DNA from: Isoetes taiwanensis
Lineage: Eukaryota > Streptophyta > Lycopodiopsida > Isoetales > Isoetaceae
DNA length: 64,000 bases
NCBI GenBank assembly: GCA_021234155.1
Contig: JAJEKV010000073.1
Location: 124,001-188,000 of the forward strand
Direction: 5' to 3'
Shown: piece by piece, positions 55,016 to 64,000 of the stretch
How positions within the stretch are numbered: the first letter of the stretch is position 1
Layout: each line of letters starts with the position of its first letter
Notes under the pieces: generated by a model
What the model was told of the DNA's origin: nothing
The model's database searches: none
The model's input: only the letters and a program-made list of their open reading frames with translations
Made by a program: the position numbers and the translations under genes

Positions 55016-55536
55016 TCAACTAACGAGCGATATTGCTCTCCTATATTTCACTGCATATCGATCCTTGAAACATGCTTGCCAATCTATGGATTCAAATGGT
55101 TCATCACATAACGAGATCAACATTGTTGCATCAAGTGTCTCTAGGTTCATACGAGTTTTTGTAGCACTCTCAATAGCGTTTTGGCGAGAAAAGCCTCGCT
55201 CACAACTTGCTGTGCTTCTAGGAATGAGCAACATTGCCATAAATTCATAAATTCATAAAGTTCCATTTTCATCTCCACAAACATCGTATCTTTATTCTTC
55301 ACAACCCTGTAAATTGTCCCAACAAAGTCCTCTCTCTCACTCAAACATTGTACCCGATCAACTTTTGAAGCGAACTTTAAAAGTAAAGTATTCAACCAGC
55401 TGTTTCCAATTCTCGCCGCCAGAAAATAAAATAAAACTAGCAAAAAGGCACGCCAGAGACTATGGTCGAGCAAGATCGAGCTAGAAACTATTACAAGTGC
55501 CAAACAAGGCACCCTTATTTGAGGCTTTCTTGGCAT
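55016..55536 (-). pseudogene. hAT transposase C-terminal fragment
   Basis: The end reads IPRSTASCERGFSRQNAIES then AMLISLCDEPFESI, the hAT dimerisation block ('S-A--ER-FS--N-IKS--R--L---L--LM-I'). Upstream on the minus strand, 55536-55147 has LNTLLLKFASKVDRVQ and similar text in another frame, probably more of the same gene. DDE residues and the zinc-finger BED are missing. A short relic, close to ZMYM6/ZNF862-like transposases in style. Confidence 0.75.
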
Positions 55537-56500
55537 ATATGTACCTTTTATCTAGATGCAACTGCCCTTGCATAGCTCTCTTGTTACTGGGCAAGTAGGA
55601 AACAAATGTAGATTTTTGCTCCTCTTTATTTTTGCTCCTTAGCACCGTCAGCTACAGCTATAGTTCCTACCACTCTCCCTGTTGTTGCTTCTGCTTCTCA
55701 TGCTTCTGAGGTTGTTATGGCTGATGGTCCTAATTTTCAGTGCGCTAAAGAGTCATGGCAACAGGTCAATTGGAAGAAGGCAGCGAGGAAGAAGTCGGTT
55801 ATGTCATCTCACGAGGCTATCATGCCTCGTTCTATTCAGTGGCATGATAACTTGATGTCTGTTGATGATCATCTCGATGTTGCAGAATATGTTGATTGTG
55901 ATGAGGCCATTAAACGCCTCAAGGTAGCACAAGGAGTATGATTATGTACTTTGTATAGGTGGTTTTGCTTAGTGGACCATCTCGTCCTCTAGGTTTTGAG
56001 TCCCATGTCACAGGTCCCTTGTATGTATCTTGATATTCCTTGATAATAGATTGCCGTCCTTCAAAGCAAATATGTTGTCCTTGTCCATTGAAAATAGGAG
56101 CAGGTGTTGGGGCTGTACAAGAAGCATATGCGCACCAACTTATTGCGGCACTGGCTACACAACAATGTTTAGAATCTGCACTCAAGGAAGACCCAAAAGC
56201 CATATTGTCTGGGATAAATTGGCAATTTCTTTTGATGTAGGAGACATTTGTAGTGCTAGCATGCTAGCATATGTCTTGGACAGATATGTAATTCTATCTT
56301 GGTTGTCTATTTTCTCAGATAATACGCCTATAGTTTTGCTACCCTCAAGATGACAGAGCTTCAAATCATAGCTCTGCTTGAAATAACCATTGTCCGAGAT
56401 TTCAAACATAACTTGCTTGATGAGTTTGCTAGCTTCCAAGTGTATAAAACCACTTAGTGGCTGCATTTTAGTTTACAGACAAGAATATCTATTATCTAAT
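55537..56500 (+). other. coding-like scraps, unrecognised
   Basis: 55717-55941 is open for 74 codons (FQCAKESWQQVNWKKAARKK), and the frame is open upstream over Ala/Ser/Val-rich text. 56040-56240 has GAGVGAVQEAYAHQLIAALA. On the minus strand, 56466-56182 is open for 94 codons (LEASKLIKQVMFEISDNGY). None is recognised; LINE or copia ORF1-type remnants are possible. Confidence 0.25.
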
Positions 56501-56739
56501 GTCTGAAAGTATGGGTAAAACAATAGAAGATTTATACTAGAGTAATATCATGAATGTTCCTTCATATGCTAGAATATATATAGTTCAACTACAATGTCTT
56601 GGTAGGTTGACTGTTATTGTTCATGTTGAGCTTGCATTGCATATGTTGTTTGGTTTTTATCTTACGCTCTTTTAGAATCTAGAAAGGGTTCTGGATTGTA
56701 TGCTTGTCATGCCGCGTCTTGATGGTATGATTACTTTCG

Positions 56740-56790
56740 TTCTCCTAGTACAAATTACAACATTCTCCTAGAATACAAATTACAACATGC
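56740..56790. repeat. 26-bp tandem duplication
   Basis: TTCTCCTAGTACAAATTACAACA is followed by ATTCTCCTAGAATACAAATT. Small local duplication. Confidence 0.7.
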
Positions 56791-56807
56791 GAAGTCGCAG
56801 GCGTGGC

Positions 56808-57083
56808 TATGTCATGCAATAATAATGCCTGGTGCATAGCCACCCTCAACCGGGTTCGAAACTTAAGGCGTAGGAGGGGTTCAAACTCACTTGGGCAAAC
56901 GCAACTAACCCCGGGTTCGGGTTCGCCAGTGCGAACCCGGTAGGAAAACCAGGAAACACGCCCGCCCGCCGAGGGCCAGTTGAGGCCGAACCAAGTGGGT
57001 TACTTTTCCGGGTTCGAACCCATTTGGTTTCTTGAACTTGGTTTAACCAATAAAATGCCGTATGTCATGCAATAATAATGCCT
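56808..57083. mobile_element. SINE-sized insertion with 23-bp target duplication
   Basis: A 23-bp sequence starting TATGTCATGCAATAATAATG lies at 56808-56830 and again at 57061-57083. The 230-bp insert between them is GC-rich against AT-rich flanks. It contains CCGGGTTCGAAAC (near 56855) and GGGTTCGAACCC (57010-57021), both like the tRNA/SINE B box GGTTCGANNCC, plus AATAAAATG at the right end. No A box, poly(A) or TIRs were found, so a degenerate tRNA-derived SINE is inference. Confidence 0.6.
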
Positions 57084-57653
57084 TTCATAAACTTTGAATT
57101 CAAACTCATTGGGCAAGCCAACATTCTTATTAGAGCATTTTCGATAACCATGCCTTTTGTGCAAATTGTTCATTGAAGTTTGCACGGTTATATTGAACGT
57201 TCCAGTCAAGCTAATGCATGACCACATTGCAGCAACATACTTTACTTTTGATATTGGTCTTTTAACACAAGACATCTGCATTTTTGCATAGTAACAAACA
57301 ACGTTTGCATAGAAGACCTTTTTCCAACGGGTTGCTATGTGAACATAGCCATCATGCTCATTGGTATAATACTTTCAGATTGTTGCATTTCCAGCCTTTT
57401 CGAGCAAAGTTTGTATTAGCATTTTATTCTGTGCAATTTCGTATTTTAATTTAAGATCAAGCATGATACTATGACAACAATGTTACACATAGGAATTATT
57501 CCCTCTCCAACTTGTAGAAAAAGATTAAAAGAACAAAGACAACTAATTCTAAGCAAGATATAAAGAAACTGAGCCCCAATATCATGCATATACTCCACGC
57601 ATGCAATACCCATTGCATGCATTGCAAGATGAGCATGCCAGAAAAAGACAAAC

Positions 57654-58208
57654 CTGATGAACTACGGTAATGGCATGGGTTCTTACAGCTGCTTGTCTAA
57701 TAGATAATCCATTTTCACTAAATGCTTCAGAAGTCTTTGAAAAAATTGCACTATCACATGGTTCCGGCCTCAAACTCAAATCTGTTATTTACAAAAACAT
57801 ACCAAGCAATGAGATAACGTACAACAAAGCATTAAAGTAGACTTAAACTGGCACCACGAAAAGCCAAGTTGAATAAGATTAACTTAAACTCGAAAAATTA
57901 GCACCACGAAAAACCAAAAGGTTAACTTAAACATGAAAAATAAACTGAACAAATAAAAAGTGGGCGTAGAGATGTAACTTTGACAAATACAAATGTACTA
58001 TCAAATGCCATAAAAGGTACATGAACTGTAAGATAAAATAAATCGGAAGCAATATTCCTGAAAAATATCTCCATCATTCAAAAGACTACAACAATATTAT
58101 AGCAAAACCATCTACAGCCAATATTTAGCAAAACAAATAGCGCAGATACCTGTAAAGCGATATGAATCATCTTCAAATGATGCAATGGCCATAATAACAA
58201 TAGTATGT
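57654..58208 (-). CDS. two linked exons of an unrecognised gene
   Basis: Minus-strand exon 58208-58150 (acceptor ATACAG, donor TTTACAG|GTATCT) ends SFEDDSYRFT in phase 1. Exon 57781-57654 (acceptor AATAACAG|AT, donor CATCAG|GTTTGT) continues in phase with DLSLRPEPCDSAIFSKTSEA, GLSIRQAAVRTHAITVVHQ. The joined frame has no stop and both introns have GT-AG ends. I do not recognise the protein. Sites of the first and last exons are unknown: 63.4-64.0 kb may hold upstream exons. It could also be a fragment of a duplicated gene. Confidence 0.5.
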
Positions 58209-58421
58209 CTGTATGCTCACAGCCTGCATAAACACATGTTGTCAATATGATGAAATACACACCTTGAGGGAACAGTCAAATATTTCTATATGCATGAAAT
58301 CTGCACTATAAACAATCTGTCCGGCTCACATGCAACCATTATGCTTATTTGACAGCTAAATTTTGCTTATGTGCCACCGTTAAAATGAATCTGGTATCTT
58401 ACCTGTCCAGGCAGTATCATA

Positions 58422-58643
58422 TTGAAGAGCCATCTTAATTTTCAGTGCAATAGGGGTGATGAAAAGAGTGTTAACAGTATTGACCGATTCAACGCTCAGT
58501 TTTGCAGAGATGGCACTGTGCTGACTAGGATCTGGAAGGCAGTAGTTAATGGTGAACCTGGCCTAGCATGTCTTTACAATCAGTCTGAGGCTGAATTGAT
58601 GATGCATTACTTCCATCAAGTGAAAAGCAGTTTGTTGCCATAA
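58422..58643 (+). other. coding-like frame, unrecognised
   Basis: After TTTTCAG at about 58438 the frame reads GDEKSVNSIDRFNAQFCRDG, TRIWKAVVNGEPGLACL and LMMHYFHQVKSSLLP, ending at TAA 58641. Composition and length (about 65 codons) fit a terminal exon on the plus strand. No family is recognised. Confidence 0.3.
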
Positions 58644-58704
58644 CCAATGGTACGTTAAACATGAAGTTCCTCTATTTATTACATGACACTGTCAAAAAGT
58701 TTAG

Positions 58705-58880
58705 AAAATAGAATAGAATATAATAAAATAGAATTGTTTTTATCGTCCACGGAGACCAATCGGCCTATGGGACCCAATACAAAAAGCGCAGCAGTCACAT
58801 TACTGCCCGGATTAAAAAACCCCCGCCCCGAAGGGTTTTCGAGGGAAAAACCGTGGCAGCAATAAGACTGCTGACAATGA
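58705..58880 (-). repeat. 5'-truncated (TATTC)n LINE 3' end
   Basis: GAATAGAATA-type tail at 58708-58735, then TTTTTATCGTCCACGGAGAC, CGGCCTATGGGACCCAATAC, GGATTAAAAAACCCCCGCC, AGGGTTTTCGAGGGAAAAAC. It is about 150 bp of the element seen in full at 14.7-18.5 kb, same orientation. Confidence 0.85.
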
Positions 58881-58888
58881 TTAAATGG

Positions 58889-59090
58889 TATAGAATAGAA
58901 TAGAATTTTTAACGTCCCGGAATAGAATAGAAATAGAATAGAATAGAAAATATAATAGTAAATTGCCTCATGACGCTATCTTTCATCTCTGAGGTATTGA
59001 ACAAGGCGTTGAGGAGAGGCTGGTAGCCAAAGAATAGAATAGAATAGGTTTTTTAGCGTCCACGGAGACCAATTGGCCTATGGGAGAGGT
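58889..59090 (-). repeat. two more truncated LINE ends with GAATA tails
   Basis: 58893-58920: GAATAGAATAGAATTTTTAACGTCC ends after only 12 bases of LINE sequence. 59032-59087: GAATAGAATAGAATAGG, TTTTTTAGCGTCCACGGAGA, CCAATTGGCCTATGGGA then unrelated DNA. Both share orientation with the copy at 58.7 kb. An intervening GAATA run (58920-58950) separates them. Confidence 0.8.
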
Positions 59091-60779
59091 ATCGCAGCAC
59101 TGAGCATAGTGCCAGAAAATAAACTGAGAGTGTTTTCACAAAGTAGAGACTGGTCGCGCATGGTACTCCTTTATATGAATATGTTGCTTCAACGGGCCCT
59201 CTATTCACGACTGTATCACTATCCTGGAGCTTAGAAGCAGAGGCAAAATATAGAAGACTGTCATAAAGCCAAGTGTGATTTTGCAACAATTCCTATATAG
59301 TCTAATCCTACAATGCCTTTAGACTACATGCTTGGATGATTTGTCACTTAAATATGACTAACATAATATTTAGAATGTGCCTGGATATACAAAAAAAAAG
59401 CAAAATGCAAATCGGACAGGCACCATATACCTAAGAAGAGATTTTTGAGCAGAAGCATTCTGCTTCTTTAAATTCTTTTGGATAATAGGAGCTTAAAACA
59501 GATATATAACATATCCCATTCAATGCTGCAGCTATAACAAATCTACACGACCTCCTACAAAAAATGCAACATCCATTAGATTTGCAAACCCAAAGCAAAC
59601 TCCAGCTAAACTCATAGACCTGCCATGCAGAAGAAAACAATTATCTTTAGTTTACCCTTTTCATGATCCTTGAAAGAAAATACTCTGCCCACCTTAAGGC
59701 CACCAGACGATTTTGCTGGAATCTCCAAGAATGGACCCAAAGTCTCTACTTGGAATGTGGAACAAAATGGGGCCTCAGCACAGGAAAAAATGCCCCATTG
59801 AAAAAAACAATTCACAAACGCGCAATGCAGAGCCTAGATCTAAGATGAAAGAGTAAGAACGAAGAAGACTAAAGAGGAAGAGGGTTGCGAATGGAAATAT
59901 AGAAAGCGGTTTTTCCTGTTTGATAGTTCGACGCAGAAGAAGGAATAAATCTTGTAGATAAAATGAAAAAGGAGTGAATCTTGTAGTTAAAATGCTGCTA
60001 ATAGTCCTGGTTTTGTAGCCAAAATCCCGCTGATAGTCCTACTTCTGGTTCTGGCAGAGGCCCATAGCCTCTTGTTCGAACACCCGAAGCTATCTCCGTG
60101 ACCTATTTTTCTATCTTTTCTAATTTATGTATGTAAGGTTTCTTGATAATGCTTGGAGTAAAAGAATCAATTCTGGGAGTTGTGATAGAGAATCCAATTG
60201 GAATTCGTGATTAGCCATAATTGGTACATTGTCTATTTATGGAGGGGGGTCTCCAAGAGTTAGCTTGGGGTTGATGTTGCAATAAGAACTCTAATGAAAG
60301 ATCAGAGTGTGAGTTAAGGAGGTACACTTGTTAGAAGCTTGCTTCTAATTATATCTGGGGTGGGGACCCGAGGGGTGGGGGTCTATGGGTATTACCACCA
60401 TATTGATTATTATCATAAAGAAGCAGGGTCTTCTATATCATGGTATTCTTAGATCTAGGATCAAGAATATTTAATTCGCATTGGTTAGCGAATTCACCTG
60501 ACTAGTATCAAGTACTTAGTTGCACTAAGTGTGAACTAAGGTAGAAGCTGGGCTTCCACTCTAGTCCAAAGAGTTGGTGAATGCGTCATAAAGAACCTGA
60601 GATTCTTGATGGAACAATAGTCGCAATGTCCCAATTGGGTAATATGGTACTAATAGCAAGGTAAGAACCTTAAGACCATTAATCAAAGATGTCCTGATAT
60701 GCTGGACTCATGAAGGGTCAATGAAGACAGCATATGAGCTGAGTTAGAACTTGTAAATAGATTAAGAATGCACCCTATA
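59091..60779. other. no supported gene
   Basis: Short minus-strand frames at 59815-59612 (CSTFQVETLGPFLEIPAKSS) and 59640-59431 are unrecognised. From about 60100 the sequence could belong to the Ty3/gypsy element whose chromodomain follows, but I could not read RT or integrase. Confidence 0.4.
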
Positions 60780-61070
60780 TTCCACATAAGTCAACCCAAG
60801 AAAGCAGTATTGTCCACGGATAGTGACAATATTCCTAGCCCTTATCTCAAAGATAATTCCTGAGGTGATTCTAGCGTTCGCATTCGCAGGCTACGCAATA
60901 GGAATATTGCAGAGTACTGGATCTTGTGGCGAGATCAATCACTTCCCGAGGCCACATGGGAGAGTGAAGTGTACGTGCTGCAAAATCCTCACCTGACTGA
61001 AAACCTATGGAGGCCAAGGAAGGTTAAGTGGAGTCAATATGAGGCCGGCGACCTAAAAGTAAAGAATTAG
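60780..61070 (+). pseudogene. Ty3/gypsy integrase tail with chromodomain
   Basis: FHISQPKKAV (from 60780) matches the 'FHVS-LK' motif at the end of gypsy integrases. After a TGA at 60861 the same frame gives RIRRLRNRNIAEYWILWRDQ and SLPEATWESEVYVLQNPHL: a chromodomain pattern ('R-RN--I-EYLV-WKG---EATWE'), with two of the three aromatic-cage positions still aromatic (Tyr, Trp). The frame stops at 61068-61070. Chromodomains direct these elements to marked chromatin. Upstream pol was not readable. Confidence 0.8.
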
Positions 61071-61492
61071 AGATTTGCATCAGGGATGACAAGTAGGACG
61101 TCCACAAAAGAATGAGCTACGAAATTATGATCACAGGGTAATCCAGGGAATAGGTTTTCGAAGGGACTAGAGGATGAAACCGTGATTATGGGATGATCCA
61201 GGGATGGGCCATATTTGGCCATGCCTCCAAATAAGGACGCCCCTTTTATGAAGCCATAGTGGGCTACCGCCAAAGAGGCAGCTCCACGGGTTCTATGGCC
61301 TCCACGTCCTATGTATTTTGCATTCCCTCCTCCTTGACATTGCGGCAGTCCTCTGTTGCAAGGGTTCTAGAGTCTTTTTGCCATCTTATCATAGTCCTTT
61401 CTTGGCCCTCTTTGAGGCCGACTAGTATTCAATGTCTTGTCCCTTCTGGTCTTTATATTTCGAACATAAACATATGAAAAAAATGTTTTGAT

Positions 61493-62131
61493 AATATATA
61501 TAATATCATTACATATGTTTTTTACTCTGTTCATCAATTCCCAAAGGTTTTTAAGGTTGTTAGGGCCCGGACGACCCAAAAGTTTTTTAAATATAACAAA
61601 TAAAACACAACTACCATTAGCATTAATAAACACAAACAATCCAATACATTTAAATTAAATTCCCTCTGAAATTGCCTTTGGTTTGTGCATATTCACATGG
61701 GGGTTTACTCCGGGCACCGAGAGCTGTCAGATGGGCATATTTGACCTTTATTCCTTGATCTGTACTGTACATAACGATCCTCGTTTGTGGGGTATGCATG
61801 TACAAGTTTTTGTATACTGTATATTAAGGTTTGCAAAATATTATAACGTTTAAGGTAATGTACTTAATGGTGGTAATTTTGTACGTGTATTGTTAGTTTT
61901 TAGGGGCTCTCGCTGCCCTACATACCCTCCATGTGAATATGCACCCAAACCAAAGGGGGTTTCAGGGGGAATTTAATTTAAATGTATTGGATGCAATGGT
62001 TTGTGTTAATTAATAGTTGCGTTTTATTTGTTATATTTAAAAAACTTTTGGGCCCTTTGGGCCTAACAACCTTAAAAACCTTAGGGAATTGATGAACAAA
62101 GTAAAAAACATATGTAATGATATTATATACA
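61493..62131. mobile_element. fold-back element, arms of about 235 bp
   Basis: The left arm (from TATAATATCATTACATATG, through CCAAAAGTTTTTTAAATATA and GGTTTGTGCATATTCACATG, to about 61735) is matched in reverse complement by the right arm (about 61898-62131) at roughly 85-90 percent by eye. The centre of about 160 bp contains CGTTTGTGGGGTATGCATGT. No coding. A truncated relative is at 26760-27105. Such a structure can extrude a long hairpin and its transcript would give small RNAs. Confidence 0.85.
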
Positions 62132-62165
62132 AGAATTTAGCGCGCTGGCGAGGCCAGCGCCTATT
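62127..62165. repeat. CACTA-like end motif with GC hairpin
   Basis: TATACAAGAATTTA followed by GCGCTGGCGAGGCCAGCGC (62142-62160). It parallels TATACAAGAAATTTATCG plus a GC hairpin at 45.95 kb. Confidence 0.4.
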
Positions 62166-63370
62166 GAGTTAGTTGTAATTATTATTATTATTATTTTTTT
62201 TTTGGTGGGGTTAAGTGTTTATTGCAATTCTGGGAATTGGAGCCCATAATTACGATCATTGATGTCCAGGAGACTGCGTTCTGCTTGAGAAAATATTCTC
62301 CAGGTTTCCTTCAGAACATTCTAGAGAAGGTGTGTGAAATACATTTAATGGATGTTTATACGATGAATGAACACAATCTCAGTGATTTCAAATTTAATCT
62401 TCCACAATGGTCACAGCCTGACAGCACTCGTTTAACAACAGAAAAAGCTTACATATGGTATATGGTATCATTCCATGGCCATCTTTGTAGGATTATTTGC
62501 TATTGTTTGATGGGATGTTAATATCAGAATTCAGCTATTCATTAAATGACAGAGGTGGTTGGCAGCTAAAGAAGGTTGCAAATGTCATAGCTAAATAGAT
62601 ATGTAGACATCACAATACATTCTTCGTGCACCCGATTTAAAGAGTTCTTCCACTATGTTCCTACGAAAAAGCTTTTTGCAAAGCATTGAACGGAAGTGGT
62701 GCCATATTAGAGACTTAAAAGATTAATTACAGACTGGATATCCAGGATATAGCTTGCAATATGGGGCCTGAATCCTCTTGTAGCTGCAAATGAAGAAAAG
62801 GACTCCACAAATCCTGCAATAACATTTTACATAATACCATGCTCAAACATCCACTACATTTGAAAAAGCTTTATAAGATCTACATTAAGAAAACATGCTC
62901 AAGATGCATTTTCTTTTATCTTGCAAAGCTGTATCTCCTGGTTAGCTAGGTTAAGTGCCAATATAGTGGCATCATTCAAGTGCATCTTTATTGCACTGCA
63001 GCATTTAGATCACTGGAGAAATTCATTGATTCATGTTCATGTAAAACATACTCAAGGTTTCCTATCTGCCGCCCAAACTAACTTTCCAGATGCCTAGCTT
63101 GGATGTTCAGCGCTTACCTTTTTTTACAAAGAATTGCGAATTGGACAGGCTTCAAGCATGTCTCCAAGCATGTCCACTCCGTGCAAGCCCCCAGGGGGAT
63201 GATTATAGCCGCTTTTTAGGATGTGCCCGGGCAAGCTAGATATGGCCCTGGATATATTTATTCAAATTCTAATCTGCAACAAAGAAGTTATAATAATGTG
63301 GTCCAGTTCTGAAGAAGGCGATTGCAGGAGATGCATTCTCAATCCCTAAAATCAGGGAGAACTCACATGG
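62166..63370 (+). other. mostly intergenic; one coding-like frame
   Basis: 62222-62521 is open for 99 codons. FWELEPIITIIDVQETAFCL and KYSPGFLQNILEK end at a GAGAAG|GTGTGT donor-like site (about 62330), so it could be an exon. No family is recognised. The rest shows nothing I can name. Confidence 0.3.
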
Positions 63371-63470
63371 TCTGGGTAGCCACGTACCTGGATTTCTCTT
63401 GGGTTCGGTGGCTTGCCAGATCCTTTGTAAGCTATCCAAGACGTTCTAGTTGCAGTTGGTGCAATGGAAA
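63371..63470 (-). other. candidate minus-strand exon
   Basis: On the minus strand an acceptor-like CTGCAACTAG is followed by text reading TSWIAYKGSGKPPNPREIQ up to a good donor CCAG|GTACGT (about 63391-63388). About 60 bp. Unrecognised; it may belong with the exons at 57.6-58.2 kb. Confidence 0.3.
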
Positions 63471-63745
63471 TAAGCTAAGAACATGCACCAGATTCCCGTT
63501 AACAAATTTCAACATAAAATCTGAATATATCATAAAAAATGCTACACAGAACTCTAGTCTGCCGGCAGAATTTTACCAGAGCACACAGAGGAAAACGATA
63601 CAGCCAGATGATTTGCTATGAAAAAGCAAATGTGCGATGCTGCGAATGGGCGGCGGCTCTTGGCTCGCATCACAGCCGGAATAACCTTGTCGTTCGTCCA
63701 CAACTGATTCACTCAGACTTTACTTAGAGATGCCTCACATGTAGA

Positions 63746-63955
63746 TTAAAACGCATTCACATGAACGAAATTTGAGACGGCCGGTTTGACGTTTGAGCCG
63801 GTCGTCCCCGAACTGCTGGAGCAGTTCAGACCAGAGCGTCTTGAACGGCTTGACGTCCGGCAAAACTTGCCGCTCACATGTGAGGTGTCCCTTACCAAAA
63901 CAAATAACAAATCCACGCCGCTCTTACCTCCCGCTCCTTCTCCCCTTGGTTCCAT
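63746..63955 (-). other. GC-rich candidate 5' end of a minus-strand gene
   Basis: From ATG 63955 the minus strand is open for 69 codons (MEPRGEGAGGKSGVDLLF), and a donor GGGAG|GTAAGA follows after only nine codons, so a short first exon is plausible. Local GC content is high, as at plant gene starts. The window ends at 64000, so the promoter is cut off. Confidence 0.3.
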
Positions 63956-64000
63956 CGGTTCTAAACCACCTTCTCCAAACTACGGCCTCTCCTGGCGCCA

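Noticed and set aside
62222-62521. Frame considered as a separate small gene
   Set aside because: No start context, family or second exon that joins in phase; kept only as a coding-like stretch.

Overview
The window reads as nuclear DNA of a land plant. It is mostly AT-rich and gene-poor. It is crowded with plant-type retroelements: two unrelated LINE families, Ty1/copia, Ty3/gypsy, and a chromodomain tail. It also carries plant-like fragments of VPS4, ELP2 and an FCP1-type phosphatase, an intact Yip1-family gene, and many short GT-AG introns. The mixture would suit a large seed-free plant genome such as a fern, but the sequence alone does not fix the species.

Layout. 1-4.8 kb is a relatively GC-rich block of decayed, closely packed, intronless reading frames separated by copies of a TCGACTCGCGAGTCGA-type palindrome; one frame is a broken FCP1/NIF-like phosphatase. 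4.8-14.7 kb is mainly intergenic. It holds tandem repeats, a promoter-like segment with a perfect four-unit heat-shock element (9597-9614), and a VPS4 fragment (12221-12480). 14.7-18.5 kb is a decayed GC-rich LINE on the minus strand ending in a (TATTC)n tail. 18875-19347 is a small intact three-exon minus-strand gene with ACGTG motifs upstream. 20.3-21.6 kb is a copia 3' end with an LTR. 22.0-27.4 kb and 45.2-49.1 kb are two copies of one dispersed repeat, each split by different insertions, one of which carries an ELP2 fragment.

30.4-42.5 kb is a poly(A) LINE with a matching 14-bp target duplication. Inside its ORF2 sits a 5.6-kb Ty3/gypsy element on the minus strand with nearly identical LTRs. 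A second, 5'-truncated LINE lies at 43321-43823 with a 17-bp target duplication.

The most unusual gene is at 49.6-51.9 kb: a decayed, intron-bearing tyrosine-recombinase gene of the Crypton/DUF3504 type. Downstream lie an intact Yip1/YIPF5-like gene (53174-53953, minus), a hAT transposase tail, a SINE-sized insertion with a 23-bp target duplication, two linked exons of an unrecognised minus-strand gene, a Ty3/gypsy chromodomain and a large fold-back element (61493-62131).

Only the Yip1 gene and the small three-exon gene look like intact cellular genes. Almost everything else is mobile DNA or decay, and the nesting gives a relative order of events.
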